Below, one piece after another: positions 34,666-46,476 of a stretch of 64,000 bases of DNA. This DNA comes from Arcuatula senhousia (taxonomy: Eukaryota; Mollusca; Bivalvia; Mytilida; Mytilidae), in NCBI GenBank assembly GCA_963971305.1, contig OZ020306.1:67305022-67369021 (forward strand), in the 5' to 3' direction. Both the position numbers and the translations under genes were made by a program. Numbering within the stretch: position 1 is the first letter of the stretch; each line of letters opens with the position of its first letter. The notes under the pieces are model-generated. The model made no database searches. It saw only the letters and a program-made list of their open reading frames with translations, and was not told where the DNA came from.

Positions 34666-35009
34666 GAAAAAAATCACTTAGGAAAAAATACATAGTAGAA
34701 AATAATATAATTAGTTATAATAGCAGAACTTATATGTATCGTCTGCATATTAACTGCCTGTCTATGAGAAAACCATGCTAAACCGTCCGGATGAGAAAGA
34801 AGCAGAGGTACAAATGAGGTAGACCAATCTTTATGAAAACTTGTGGGTTTATCAGCTTTGTGTAACTATTGTGTTTACATATATTTTTTTTTCAAATCAA
34901 TTTGACTGTTGTGTAGAGCCCCATCTTTAATTTCACTAGTTTCACATCTCTGAAATGGAAAAACAGCTGCAAAAAGGCCTTAATTGACATAAAATTAAAG
35001 GAATTGTAC

Positions 35010-35015
35010 AATAAA
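35010..35015 (+). promoter_or_regulatory. Candidate polyadenylation signal of the HSPA12-like gene
   Basis: AATAAA 345 bp past the stop codon; the first clean hexamer I see downstream. A longer 3' UTR is possible. Confidence 0.4.
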
Positions 35016-35691
35016 TGTTTTATTTCTAGCATATAATTTCTTAAACAGCAACATTAGAAGATTGAAATTACATCATATTTTTTTTTCATTCAATGTTTTT
35101 TCAATAATAGTATATAAAAATCAGCCCTCTTTAAAACCCTGTTAAGACAAAAATAGCACTTTATTTTTTCCAAATTGGATAAATATATATTGTTCTTAGT
35201 CTAAATAATAAGTTCTTAAGAGATTTTGCTTTGCTTTTAGATATTGACATATTTATTGGCCATCTAAATTCGCCTTTTTCCAATTTTCTGTTTTTTCATA
35301 ACAAGTTAAATAAAACATGCACAAATAGAATAATAAATATCAAATAGTGTGAATATATTATTAATATGATATGATAACTCAAAGTATTCATAATGAGCTA
35401 GTAACGATAATATAATCATGTGATAATAAAAAAAGAGTGATCAGAGGTCAAAGGTCAGCATCATTTATAATTATTTTACATTGGTAATCTTTGTAGGTAA
35501 TATACATTAAAAATTAAACCCTGAAGCTCAAAACCCATTGATATCACTAGTAAAACATAATAAAGTGATTCCATTTGTAAAGTTTCTAAATTTTTAACTA
35601 GGAATTTAATCCATAGGTCAAGGTCACTTTCTATTTTGAGGTCAATATAGGTCAAAGGTCAAGAAAAAAACAGAGTTTTGAATTTAGATAA

Positions 35692-35973
35692 GGGACGGAC
35701 CATTTAACTTGAAGGGGGGGGGGCTTGGTTTTTTGTTTTGATCAGAAAATTTTTGTCCGCGCAGAGCGCGGTCAAAATATTTATTTTTCGAAGGCGTCAT
35801 GACAGAATATTTTTTTCATTATCAGCATTATTTTTCATGGCAAAAATCCTTCTTCAGAATATTTTTTTTCTGACCCTCAGCTGCCAAAATATTTTTTTTC
35901 AACAAAAATTATTTTCAGAATATTTTTTTAGGAAATAACCAAGCCCCCCCTTTCAAGTTAAATGGTCGGTACC
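35692..35973. mobile_element. 282-bp PIF/Harbinger-like MITE, copy 2
   Basis: Inverted ends GGGACGGACCATTTAACTTG and GGTACCGACCATTTAACTTG, each followed by a G run and GCTTGG. TAA flanks both sides (35689-35691 and 35974-35976). It matches the 21368-21650 element in length and design. The middle has repeated CAGAATATTTTTTT motifs. Confidence 0.78.
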
Positions 35974-35976
35974 TAA

Positions 35977-37065
35977 CAAGAAATGAGTTGGTTCGTGAAC
36001 AGACTATTTTAAATCGGGTCATATTTTTAAATTCGTTTTTCAGATAATACTATTGTGGCTAAGTAGTGCAGAATAATTGCTTGTCACAAAAAAACCCTAA
36101 TTTTAACGTTTTCTGCAATTGTGACGTTGCAATGACGTCATACTATGACGCTAAAATTTAAAATATGCTAAATTCAGGAGAATTTCGACATTTTCCGCTT
36201 ACTTTTTGTGAAGATGACAATGATGCCACCCTCACCCACAACTATTTTTTTTATAAAATTTTACAAAAACATTACTTTCTTCATGTTTCAAAAAAAAAAT
36301 TTAATGGAAGAGGGGTACCACCATGTAGAAAATCACATAAAAACTAGTTATTTTGGCGGAAAAGTAAAAATTCATTAATTTAGACCATTTTTAAAATTGT
36401 ATTTCCTCGAAAACTATTAGTTATTCTTAACTTTTGTGGTTAAAAATGTACAAAAAACCTTGTGATAGTTGATCCTTTCCTATTTTCCATTCTTGACAAA
36501 TTTCACAGCAATAGGCCAACTTGGAATAAAGTTAAAGTGGACACAAATAAATATTTGAATTTTTTGCCCCTTTGGGCTCCTAATTTCACCAAAATCAATC
36601 CCATTCTGTCTTTTATGGCAAGGAACATTAGTGCCAAATTACAAAGCAATGGAATAACTAGAACTAAAGTTATCGTGCCAAAAAAACATAAAAATAGCAA
36701 TCAGATAACTGGAACTAAAGTAATTGTGGGAACACTACAGTTAACAGACAATGCAGACAACGCAGACAACGACGACAGCTTCATACCATTATACATCCAC
36801 AAATTTGTTGTGGTCGTATAAAAATGTAACATAAACAGACAGTAAGAAAATGACACAATGAGCTGAAGTATACATGTTTTGACGGGATATATTTAAATAG
36901 TTGCATTATGAATAAGATTATGACAAGTGTATATTAAGATGCTGAAAACCAACTTAGGAAAATTCAACATTTGTAGAAGTTGCAACTTCAATCATGTCAT
37001 TTTGATATTAAAAAGTGTCAATATCAGCAATAGCCTGCTGCAGATCTTCATCAGCCTTTGTGTCC
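35977..37065. other. Non-coding; one orphan frame at 36462-36821
   Basis: The 119-codon frame has no recognisable domain, no neighbour context and ordinary composition for the region; I do not call it a gene. TGACGTCA at 36133 sits in sequence loosely like 60820-60860. Confidence 0.35.
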
Positions 37066-37072
37066 CTGATCG

Positions 37073-38262
37073 TCAACTCAGTAATTGCTTGTGTTGATGT
37101 GCTGGTATTTTTTTCACCAAGTTTGAAAACAAGCTTCTGATTTGTGATGGAGACAGCCATTCATCTGGCTTGAACATCTTGTTACCATTTTCATCTCGTT
37201 TGGTTTTCAATTCCTCTGCAATTTCGTCGTAATTAGGTCTTTTTCCAGTTGTTTCAAAGTATTGAAAAATTGTGAGAATATAGTTCTTAACTGTGGATGA
37301 AAACCGTTTTGCTGGTTTATTTAATTTCAATGCACATCCTTCTTTGACTTATTCTACACCTGACTCTGTTAATGGCACCGTTTCTCTTACAAGGACTTTA
37401 TGTTCCCTTTCTACATCAAATACATAAAGGATGGGTTGCGATAAGGCCCTATTTTGGCCCATCTTTAGGCGAAAAATAAAAAGTATTTCATAGCATGTTA
37501 CTTTATACCTTATTTTGTAGCAAAATAATTGTACTGTTGTAAAATACTACTCTTAAATTCTTTTGCACGAACATACCCTAGAAAATTGTGTTCAAAATTG
37601 ACCCGTTTTGAATAAAATTTGATCTTGATTTAAAGAAAATTGCAAGGTAGGGCTTCAATAAATTAAAATTTTGTGCTAATATACTTGAAGACAGTGTTTA
37701 CAATTCTATTAAAGGTTCATCATATATATGCATTACTTTAAACAACAATTTTGAATTTGAAATGACCGCTAATCTCAAGAAAAACGAAGAAAACGGAAAG
37801 ATTCCGCATATTTTTTAACTACTGACAACAAGTTAAAAAATTATAGTCTTTTTACATTTTCAGTATGTCTTGCACGCGGAACCAGCTTGAAACTTTCACA
37901 AAAAATGTGTTTTAGTAATACAAGTTTTTGAATAAATTTATAGAGCTGGTTCCGCGTGCAAGGCTATACTTTCAGGAAGCATATGTATCACTCATTTTCA
38001 CCACTTTCCCATAGGCACAATGTTGAAATCATTTGTGGTGGTTCATTTTAAGTACCATTTACTAAAAGAAAAGCTTTTGGACTACCGACGTTTATTTTCA
38101 AAACATAGAAATAATAACCTTTCCAACAAGACATTTTGTGAAAGAATTTACATAATTTTATTTTTGACTTTCGCGGTGGGCTGAAAAAGGGTCTTATCGC
38201 AACCCATCCTTAAGATACCTTATTATTTTCAAACTGACCAGCAAACATCCTTAAATACCGTA
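37073..38262 (-). pseudogene. Relic ORF of a mobile or zinc-finger-type protein, interrupted by a TIR element
   Basis: Minus strand: GCALKLNKPAKRFSSTVKNY, then FETTGKRPNYDEIAEELK, RDENGNKMF and EWLSPSQIRSLFSNL. This C-terminal module recurs in many invertebrate transposon-linked proteins of unknown function; I recognise the pattern but no biochemical role. An in-frame TAA lies near 37351. The frame is split by 37428-38210 and continues beyond it (FAGQFENNKVSYVFDVEREH reads across the joined target). Confidence 0.6.
37428..38210. mobile_element. 783-bp TIR element with TAA duplication
   Basis: Inverted ends AGGATGGGTTGCGATAAGGC and AGGATGGGTTGCGATAAGAC. TAA at 37425-37427 and 38211-38213. An internal hairpin with 18-bp arms TTGCACGCGGAACCAGCT is at 37870-37887 / 37944-37961. 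No transposase. The TAA duplication suggests PIF/Harbinger, by inference. Confidence 0.82.
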
Positions 38263-38751
38263 TCAAACTATATGTTTTCTTCAGTGTATCGAAGTTGCTT
38301 ACTTCAATGTATCAATAAAACTGGTCATACTGGAGACTGCTGGCTGTTTTCCATTGTGATTTTTTTAAATTCCTGTATCTTTATGTTGGTTGTGAAGTCA
38401 AAGAAATTAGGAAGTGGTGTCTGTAGGACCGAATGCCTATTTTCATTAGATTTGCTATTTTTTCCCTATATGTTAGATTAAGAATTGTGGTAAAATTGGA
38501 CGGGGGTTTCCGTTAGATATAAATAGATCGTCACCATGGTAATATTCGGATTGCAAGTCACTGATTGGCTGATGGATGCCGAAAACCGAGGACCGAATGA
38601 GATCTCACGGAAACGGTCTTCTTGTTGCTGAACCTTTGGACAGGTAAGACGCATCTTACACTTTATCCAAAGTTTGAACCCACTGTATTGTAGAGTGAAC
38701 TCAGGGTGCAATTATAACCACCAGAGTTTTACCATAGAATTTAATGTTTGT
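38263..38751. other. Non-coding; possible promoter/first-exon-like segment
   Basis: TATAAATA at 38518-38525 and a consensus donor CAG|GTAAGA at about 38641-38649 could frame a short first exon. There is no coding evidence, and this may be chance. Confidence 0.2.
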
Positions 38752-38866
38752 GTATTTTGATGTTTCATTGGCCTGTAAAACCGTTGACTGTAACACATTT
38801 TGAATGAAGCAGTTAAAAATGTGTGACTGGTCAAGGGTTTTACATGCTAATGAAATGTCAAAATAC
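38752..38866. mobile_element. 115-bp foldback element
   Basis: Arms GTATTTTGATGTTTCATTGG...TGTAAAACCGTTGACTG pair with the inverted right arm ending TCAAAATAC. One arm recurs at 55842-55895, so this is a dispersed family. Confidence 0.7.
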
Positions 38867-39918
38867 AAAAAAATAATTCTTTTAATGTTTTTTAATGTTT
38901 TTCTATTTGTTTCTGATTTTTTGTTTTTTTTTTAAATAGTGCATGATTGTGTATTATTTATTTGCGCATTAATGTCCAAATGCAAAGTCAAGTTGTGAGA
39001 ATTTACCTGGATAAGAACAAATTTTAGTCATGCGTGTAGTAAGGTTATGACTCGGTTACGACCACACGTGACATTTCATCGAGGTATGAAAGATGATCTA
39101 AGAGGTCAATTTACCCCATTTTAGTTATATGCACGGTAAATGTAATTATTTTAAATCAATGCAAAATTTAACTTTAAATTTTAAAGGTTGTGTTAATTAA
39201 TCAGCACAAGTGTAAAGTTCTTTCTCTAAAATCTTTGTGTATTGATCTACATCAAGTAAACACTGTATACAAAATTCCGTTTTAGACAATTTTTAATTTT
39301 ATACGATGAGGAATCCACCTGATTAAGCTTTGAAAGCGATATCATTTTTAGCATAACAGTAGCTTTATGATACAATTTATTCCTCTTGCATGACCTTAGA
39401 GCAAAGGATCCAATGTAATTAGGTAAGTGCGCATTTTAATTTGGTAAGTGAATATACAAATGACAGAAAACCATCGCTTCTTTCGACAATGGTCAGTTTT
39501 CATTTCGTGTAAATAAAAGAAATGCACATCTTCTGAATGCAAACATGTTGCCTTTCGGCTATAATGAATTATGAGAAACAGTTCATAAAAAAAACTTTGA
39601 TGCTTGATAGCTGTTTAAAAAGCTAATGGAGAAAATCCGGCAAAAAAGCAAGGTATTAAATCCGCAATGGAAAACAGCCAGTTTATGATGTCGATAAAAG
39701 ATTATAAATAGTATACGGCAGCTCTATTGGACACTTTGTACTTGGTGACACCGAGTTTATTATTCCAAAAGCCTCCATATTAAATCGTTGCTGTGTTTTG
39801 GTACTGAGAGACTCACACTTGATCTCCCGCAGTGAAGTTGTTTGCAGTCATGCAGAACGGCGACTCGTCCCCGTATTTCGCTTCTTTTTAGTTCGTTATC
39901 AGTTTCTGTTATGTATTT
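38867..39918. other. Intergenic, nothing recognised
   Basis: AT-rich; no supported coding frame. Confidence 0.4.
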
Positions 39919-40110
39919 CTAACCCTAATCCTAACCCTAACCCTTTTGTTTAAGTTTAACCTTTTATGGGTTCGTGTATTGTGATGCTTGTATTATTGTG
40001 TTATTATAAAGCTCTACTCCTCACTCTATAATCCTAATGTTAACCCTAACCCTATCTTTAACCATAACCCTAAAACTAACACTAACCGTAATCCTAACCC
40101 TTAACCTGCA
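39919..40110 (-). repeat. Degenerate interstitial telomeric repeats (TAACCC)n
   Basis: CTAACCCTAATCCTAACCCT at 39919-39943 and AACCCTAACCC-type units with variants across 40029-40110. The TTAGGG-type unit is the metazoan telomere repeat. It is embedded in other sequence, so not a chromosome end. Confidence 0.75.
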
Positions 40111-40348
40111 CTTCTTTCTGTTGCTCTTTTATAAGCTCCTGTGTTGTGATTCATCCTCTTGCTTGGCAAATTATCCAAAATTTGGTTTCTTATTTTTTTT
40201 GCTCTTTTGTTGAGTTTAGCCCTTTACAGGCTATTGTGATGTAGTTCGTATCTTTATTCTTCTTTTCCGTTGACTGCTCTGTTAATTGTGGGTACATTTT
40301 GTCTTTGTCATTGTGTATGAATTGCTGTGTCTTTGTTGACTATCAAGT

Positions 40349-40455
40349 AAAGAAGCAGAGGTGCCAATGGGGTATCCGGATGTCACAAGTCCGAAAGGGC
40401 AGAGACAAAACCAGTAAACACCAACAAGAACGGGACAAAAACAGACAACATGTAA
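40349..40455 (+). mobile_element. AAGCAGAG-family SINE-like repeat
   Basis: AAGAAGCAGAGG...CCAATGGGGTATCCGGATGT then GTCCGAAAGGGCAGAGAC and AAACACCAACAAGAACGGGA. 5' portion only. Same family as 6247, 10127, 27130 and 55350. Confidence 0.7.
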
Positions 40456-41635
40456 ATCATACTTTTCCGAAATAAAGTCCCCCTTCTAACACTGTTAAAA
40501 CTGGGATCTACGTCACGGAACCGAAAGCTAAATGACTGACATATTTAACATGGCCATTGAGATCTAAGATGGCGGACCGGAAGCGGATATGACGTCACCA
40601 GCATGCGCAGAAGCAGTTTACATCATGTTAATCTCATGAGAAATGATAAATGGACTCCACATTTCTACTACTGTTTTGAAATTCATAGTTTTAACTTAAG
40701 TATACGTTAAAAATATATCTCTCGGGACTATCGAAAAATATGAAAAGAATGACATGTTTAAAATTCACGTTTTGCAATTAAAGTGCTTACCTAAGGGCTG
40801 TCCTTATTTATATACTTATAGACATTTGTTTTTAGACTCATAAAATTAAAAGAACGGTTTGATGTTTCAAAATTTAATAAATTGGTGTTTTTTCAATAAA
40901 AAAGTTCTTTTGAGTTTTGTATTTTGAACTAAGATATTACATACGGCTTTTATCGTAGTTAAATTTCTGTACGTATGTGGAATAGAACCTCACACAATAT
41001 ATATATCTAGGAATTTTGGAATATATTTAAAGAATGGCATTTAATTATCAATACCTAACCTCAACTAAAATTCTTTATATATTGCAACATATTTTTGCTT
41101 TGCTTTTGGATCTCCCCGTTTTCCAATATTTTCTTCTTAAAATATTTTCATTCTATTTATATGTAACTTGGTTTTAAAACAATATTAGTTTTAGTTGAAA
41201 AACCATTTAGTGTTTGAACATGTACTTTAACAGTAAAAGTAACCTTATTCGGTGCTTTCTTGCAAAACTGGTTGATAACATATTTGTGTATTCTCCAATT
41301 TGGGATGTCAATGTTTGGCAATAAAAGCTTTTTTTATTTGTATTGTTACATATCATGTCTTTTAAATTAAAATTTATCAAGAAAACTACTTTTTTAAAGG
41401 AAATGTTTGAACGTTTAATAAAATAGTGTTATTTTTTCAGTAAATAAGTTTAAGTTTTGTATGTTTGTATTATTAAAAAAAATATGACTTATGTTCAACA
41501 ACAGAGTTGTCCGTTCAACTAACCAAGATTTTGTCTTCTGTCAAAGAAAGACAACAAGGATACTGTGACACTATTTATAATCGTAGTGGAATCAACCACA
41601 TGTTGATTTTAAAGAACTCAAAAGATTTATAAGAT
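40456..41635. other. Intergenic, nothing recognised
   Basis: AT-rich; no supported gene. Confidence 0.4.
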
Positions 41636-41639
41636 AATT

Positions 41640-42500
41640 TCTAATCTCGGTCATTTTCCGATGTTCATTCTTTGAAAACGTTCGATTATTCAACTTTGTA
41701 CACCATATCGCTACACGAAAAGCTAAAGGGTTGTCTAAAAATACTTCTCAAAAAGGCTTTTTCTAATTCTCGGAAATTTGTTGTTATAGGTTATAATTCT
41801 ACATATTTTTCCAAAACATCTTACAAAGATAAAATCTGTTAGACATTGGACCAAGTTTGCAGTATACTTGATTTCGTTATTGACAACATATTTGTCACAA
41901 TTGGAGAAGCAATTTTTCAACAACTAATTGGCATTCCAATGGGCACAAATTGTGCTCATCTCCTCGCCGATTTGTTTTTATACTCTTACGAGAGTGAATT
42001 TCTCCAATAACTTGTACATGTAACGAACAAGAAGATGCAAAAGGCAAGGTCCTTTAATCTCACTTTCAGATATATCGACGATGTCTTCTCTGTAAAGAAC
42101 GCTTCGTTTGGTAGAGATTAAGTAAACCACCGAATCCAATTGCGTCACATCGTTCTTGGATTGGCATCTCGAATATGACAAGGATGGTCATATCAGTACA
42201 AAAATTTACGATAAAAGAGACGACTTTAATTTAAGAATTAATAATTTCCCTAACCGTGAAAGCAACATTCCTACCTCACCTGCTTACGGTGTTTATATTT
42301 CACAACTTATTCGATTTGCCACGGCTAGAACGATTTTTTCTGATTTTTTTATACGACACCGCTCATAGACCAAGGTTATAAGATAATGCGTCTCATACCA
42401 TCCCTTAAAAAAATCGTCCTTCATTATCAGCCACTGGTGGAAAAATTCAAAATTCAGTTGAACGTTTTGGTTAGTGATTGTTTTGATTAGTGTTTTGCTG
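41640..42500 (+). pseudogene. Penelope-like RT relic, upstream partial copy
   Basis: Decayed RT with recognisable order: KTFDYSTLYT near 41680, VIDNIFVTIGEAIFQQLIGI then PMGTNCAHLLADLFLYSYES at 41874-42000 (palm motif B region), SFNLTFRYIDDVFS at 42055-42090 (catalytic YIDD present), NFPNRESNIP and SQLIRFA near 42240-42320, and VEKFKIQLN near 42440. It carries multiple stops and shifts. It lies head to tail upstream of the next relic, the arrangement expected of Penelope tandem (pseudo-LTR) insertions. Confidence 0.8.
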
Positions 42501-42679
42501 ATTTATTCAGTACAGCAAAGCTTTGCGATGTTACAATTAATGATTTGCTACAGTTTGTCCAAAAACCACCAGGGATTCCTCACATTCGCACTAAATTGTA
42601 TTCTATACTGTACCCCTTTCGAAACTTAATACCTTGTACAAACAATGTCTTAAAAATCAAGTCACTGACCAAAATTATA

Positions 42680-44430
42680 ACCTTTACCGATTGACCGCTT
42701 TTGTTCTTGAAATTGGTTACAACCGCCTATTCAAACCTTTTGGAGTTCAACATGAAAAAAAGTAAAGACAACCGTTCTTTTCTTTTACTTCCCTTTTTAA
42801 ACAAAGGTTTGGATGCTATTAATTTAGGAAATATTCTACATCATAAATCTGTTACGGCACATATTCCTCCTAATTTCAAAGACAAAAGTATTCCAATCAT
42901 ATCTTATACATATACTGCCACTGTTGCATCCACGGTTTCCGGGATTTCCAAATCAATGACCTCAAAGCAAAACCTTCAGACTGCTCTTGTGAAAAGTCTT
43001 CATTCAATTATGGTCCCTCTTCCCGCGTTATCACAGGTGACATGAACATCATGGAACATGACTTACTTCGCGATGTTTTTGCTAAAGGGCCAAAATATCG
43101 TGAACCAAGTCGAATCACCTGGAACCATAATTTTAAAACAATTATGATTTCAGTTGAAGACTATGCCAGAAAATTGGACAAGAAAGAACAGGAGAAAGAA
43201 AATGACGTTTTGTCGGAGTGGGTTAAAGCTGTGAGGTCATTGATTTGGAAAAAAAATTCTTTGAAAGGTTCAATAAGCACTAAAGCAGCATCAATTTTTA
43301 ACAACGCTGATGTTGAAGAAACACTGTCCACCTTTCATGGCAATTATGTTGTTGTACCTGCAGACAAAGCACCAAATAACATATTTTTTGTGTGCAAGAA
43401 ATAATATATTGACTGCTTGACAGCTGAATACAACTGTTACAACACTGTTCAAGGAGGAAATTATTGACAATCACAAATCTGGCATTTCCTCCTTCGTTGG
43501 TGCTGACAATGATGACATTCCATCCCTGTAGTGGATTCCTAAATTACATAAAAATCCATACAAACAGCGCTTCATTGCAGGTTCATTAAAATGTACCACT
43601 AAAACTCTTTCAGTTCTGTTGACTTCAATACTAACGGCAATAAAATCTGGCCTCCAGAAATATTACGAATGCTTTTATTCTAGAAATGGTGTCGCTCGAA
43701 TGTAGATCCTGAAGAATTTGAAAGAAAAATTGTCGATTCTTAACTCTAAATCAGTTTCATTTTGCCACAGCATCAAAACTTTCGATTTCTCCACTCTTTA
43801 CACTTCCATTTCTCATCACGAATGGAACAGCTGATTAAACGCAGCTTTTTCAAAAAAGAATGGAAAATGCAGGTACAAATATTTGGGAGTCTATTACAGC
43901 AAGACTTACTTTGTCATCAATGAGTCTAAGAAAAAGAAAAATATATACAAAAGACCAAATAGTCGACATGCTCAATTTTCTTATCGACAACATATTTGTT
44001 CATTTTGGTGGACGTGTTCTTCAGCAAACAATAGGGATTCCAACTGGCACAAACCGTGTACCTTTGCTTGCTGGTTTGTTTCTACATTCATATGAAGCAG
44101 ACTTTTTACAATCTCTTCTAGACAAAAAAGATCGTAGACTAGCTCTCTCTTTTAACCTCACGTTCCGTTTATTGATGATGTCCTTTAACTAAACAATTCC
44201 CAATTTGGTGACTTTCCCCATCTCATATATCCGCAGGAACTCAAGATAAAGAACACAACGGATTCTAGGAAGTCTGCTTCATATTTAGATCTACATCTCG
44301 AAAATGACTCTCAAGGAAGACTTTCAACAAAGCTCTATGACAAAAGTGATGACTTCAACTTTCCAATCGTCTACTTTCCCTTTTTGTGCAGCAACATTCC
44401 GTCCGCTCCTGCTTATGGAGTCTTCTCTTA
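42680..44430 (+). pseudogene. Naiad-type Penelope element relic
   Basis: Heavily mutated but contains the CxC signature of N-terminal-endonuclease Penelope elements: CSCEKSSFNYGPSSRVITGD at about 42982-43041, followed by FAKGPKYREPSRITWNHNF and YVVVPADKAPNNIFFVCKK at 43345-43403. Further RT blocks: HSIKTFDFSTLYTSI near 43780, MLNFLIDNIFVHFGG near 43966, ASYLDLHLENDSQG near 44278. At the position where the 51.5-kb copy has TGA (VVVV-TGA-RKYY), this relic has a cysteine codon (TGC in FFVCKK). The endonuclease end is not recognisable. Confidence 0.8.
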
Positions 44431-44610
44431 TATATGTATGCTCTTATATATTTTAATGATGGTAATTTTTGTACACGAGATACATTTCAATATTTTCAAC
44501 CACCTTGTACTTATATTACATCTTTATTTTTTGCCCACTTCTACAATTAACTAAATTGTCTTGCTTTATTCTACTAATCCCTGTATTTGTTTCCGTGTTG
44601 TCGCGTGTAT

Positions 44611-44680
44611 TAACACAGTATCCTCAGTGTTCAATCTCTTTTGCGTTCAGTTTATGTTAAGGTATGGGCATCGAAACTCC
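44611..44680 (-). repeat. B2 terminal split direct repeat
   Basis: 70 bp identical to 45015-45084; on plus it begins TAACACAGTATCCTCAGTG. It is the outer 3' end of the element. Confidence 0.9.
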
Positions 44681-44948
44681 GATAGAAACAGAACGCATCA
44701 GATATCGAACATTTCCAGGTAACGGTATCAAAATGAACCATACTTTGTATGTATTTCACATTTCCATTTAGTATCTTTTAGAACATGTTTAAATTTAAGG
44801 CAAGTTTCAGAAAACAATCCATTAACAACAAGGGCACATTTTGATACCGGAAAATGGGTGGGTTCTAGGGTGGGAAACAATTCCTGTAAACGCCGATTTA
44901 TGGTATGAATTTTATCAGAATCAAATGCCCTGTTCCACTCAACCCCTA

Positions 44949-45084
44949 CGAAAATGTTGAAAGAGTGATGATGTGTCACGTGTACTTCCCGCTAAAGCAA
45001 TTGACCAATGAGGATAACACAGTATCCTCAGTGTTCAATCTCTTTTGCGTTCAGTTTATGTTAAGGTATGGGCATCGAAACTCC
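44949..45084 (-). repeat. Internal B1-A2 junction repeats
   Basis: 45015-45084 copies B2 and 44949-45016 copies A1. The two overlap by TA, which reproduces the circle junction expected between the termini. Confidence 0.9.
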
Positions 45085-45182
45085 ATATCCACCAATATAG
45101 CTAGCCAACGTATCTCATGAAATGACAATAAAATAAACAATACTCTTCCCAAAACTCATCAAACCATATAATTTTATTAATT

Positions 45183-46391
45183 TCACTGAACAAAATGCTT
45201 AAGTTCATTATAATCAACTTTATCTTTAAAGGTTTCTTCAACCTCAACAGCTTGCTCCACCGACTTGGCGAGATTTGCAGCAACCACGCTCGCATCAATT
45301 AGAGTGTGCATTCTGCTATAATACTCAGCGCTTGTTTTGCCAAACCATCCGATATGATTCATGGTCTGCTCTACATCTGCCGATGAGTTAGACAGAGCCA
45401 TGGTCACAGCACATCCAGAACGAAAACTATGAGGTGTCTCGCCATCATAAATTCCCAATGTTGACAAATAATATTTCAACCTTTCATACATAACCGAGTA
45501 GTTGACGGAACGGTCTAAAACTCTGCCACCTTCGGTAATCACTCTAAATAAATATCCTGTCGACAAATCTACATTAGACTGTTTACAAAAACCAATATAA
45601 TCAATCAGACCCTTAACTGGGCAGACCAAGATATCATCACACCTCTTGACTACAAAAGTGTTATTTTTTCCTTTATCACCTCTGAGGGTCTTTCCAAAAG
45701 TGTGACAAAATACCAAACCAGAATCATCATTTAATAGCTTTATTTCCTGTGCAACCACAAGTGACAAATCACCAGCACGGTCTCCGGCAAAAAATAATAA
45801 TTTTAACAAGGCTTGATCTCTGAGGTGAACAAATTTCTCTTTAACTGACAAATGACCAGCATTTACCTCCCTTTGAATATATTCACACATAACTTTGATT
45901 TTGCTCAAAAATATTGGCTTTGCTTGCTTGGGTAAAACATGCGCCTTAGCTTGTTCCTCTTTGACCAGTTTTAAATATTCTTTTAGAATAGGCGCTGCAG
46001 CTGGGTTACCAGATCCCGAAATACTATCCCAGCTCCTACCAAACCCATTATCTTCAAAAATTTTTACTAGCTGAGAAATTATATTTTCAACTGTAGCGGA
46101 GGCCAGACGCCTTGGGCAGAAACACGGAAACTCCCCACGTCTGCCTAAATATTTACACCCAACATCATGAACGATAGTTTTACCCTGGGTATCCTTCCAT
46201 ACCAAAAATTTTCTTATGTCATTTGGAGTACACGATTCCAAAACAAAGATATCTAACTGTTCAAGGAATTGCATTAACACATCATGAAGACTACCCTTTC
46301 TTCTTGACGCTTTCGAAAATTTAGTCCTATTATCTAATTCCTGCAATCGCCCATCTATTGAGTGCAAATTTACTTCTGGTATCTTGTAAAC
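45183..46391 (-). CDS. Tyrosine recombinase of the DIRS-order element
   Basis: Site-specific recombinase that would integrate the circular DNA copy of the retrotransposon. About 400 residues. Catalytic signature seen: FAGDRAGDLSLV (first Arg), TPHSFRSG (His-x-x-Arg), NHIGW (His/Trp position) and AEYYSRM (nucleophilic Tyr), in the usual order and spacing. The frame is intact to TGA at 45183. Codons continue upstream of the first methionine-like codon to 46391, directly behind a strong acceptor on the minus strand (TTTTAATTTGTAG), so I place the exon start there. It is probably expressed by splicing from an upstream exon; the donor is not identified. Confidence 0.88.
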   Translation of the reverse strand, partial: VYKIPEVNLHSIDGRLQELDNRTKFSKASRRKGSLHDVLMQFLEQLDIFVLESCTPNDIRKFLVWKDTQGKTIVHDVGCKYLGRRGEFPCFCPRRLASATVENIISQLVKIFEDNGFGRSWDSISGSGNPAAAPILKEYLKLVKEEQAKAHVLPKQAKPIFLSKIKVMCEYIQREVNAGHLSVKEKFVHLRDQALLKLLFFAGDRAGDLSLVVAQEIKLLNDDSGLVFCHTFGKTLRGDKGKNNTFVVKRCDDILVCPVKGLIDYIGFCKQSNVDLSTGYLFRVITEGGRVLDRSVNYSVMYERLKYYLSTLGIYDGETPHSFRSGCAVTMALSNSSADVEQTMNHIGWFGKTSAEYYSRMHTLIDASVVAANLAKSVEQAVEVEETFKDKVDYNELKHFVQ

Positions 46392-46476
46392 CTACAAATT
46401 AAAACACCAAATTACTAAGAATCATCAAGGATAAGTAACTAAACAACTCTTTTCATGTATCATATGCCATATTTAT

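Noticed and set aside
36462..36821. 119-codon frame as a host gene
   Set aside because: No domain, no splice or homologue context, and the region otherwise looks non-coding.
39919..40110. A chromosome end
   Set aside because: The telomere-like units are degenerate and flanked on both sides by ordinary sequence.
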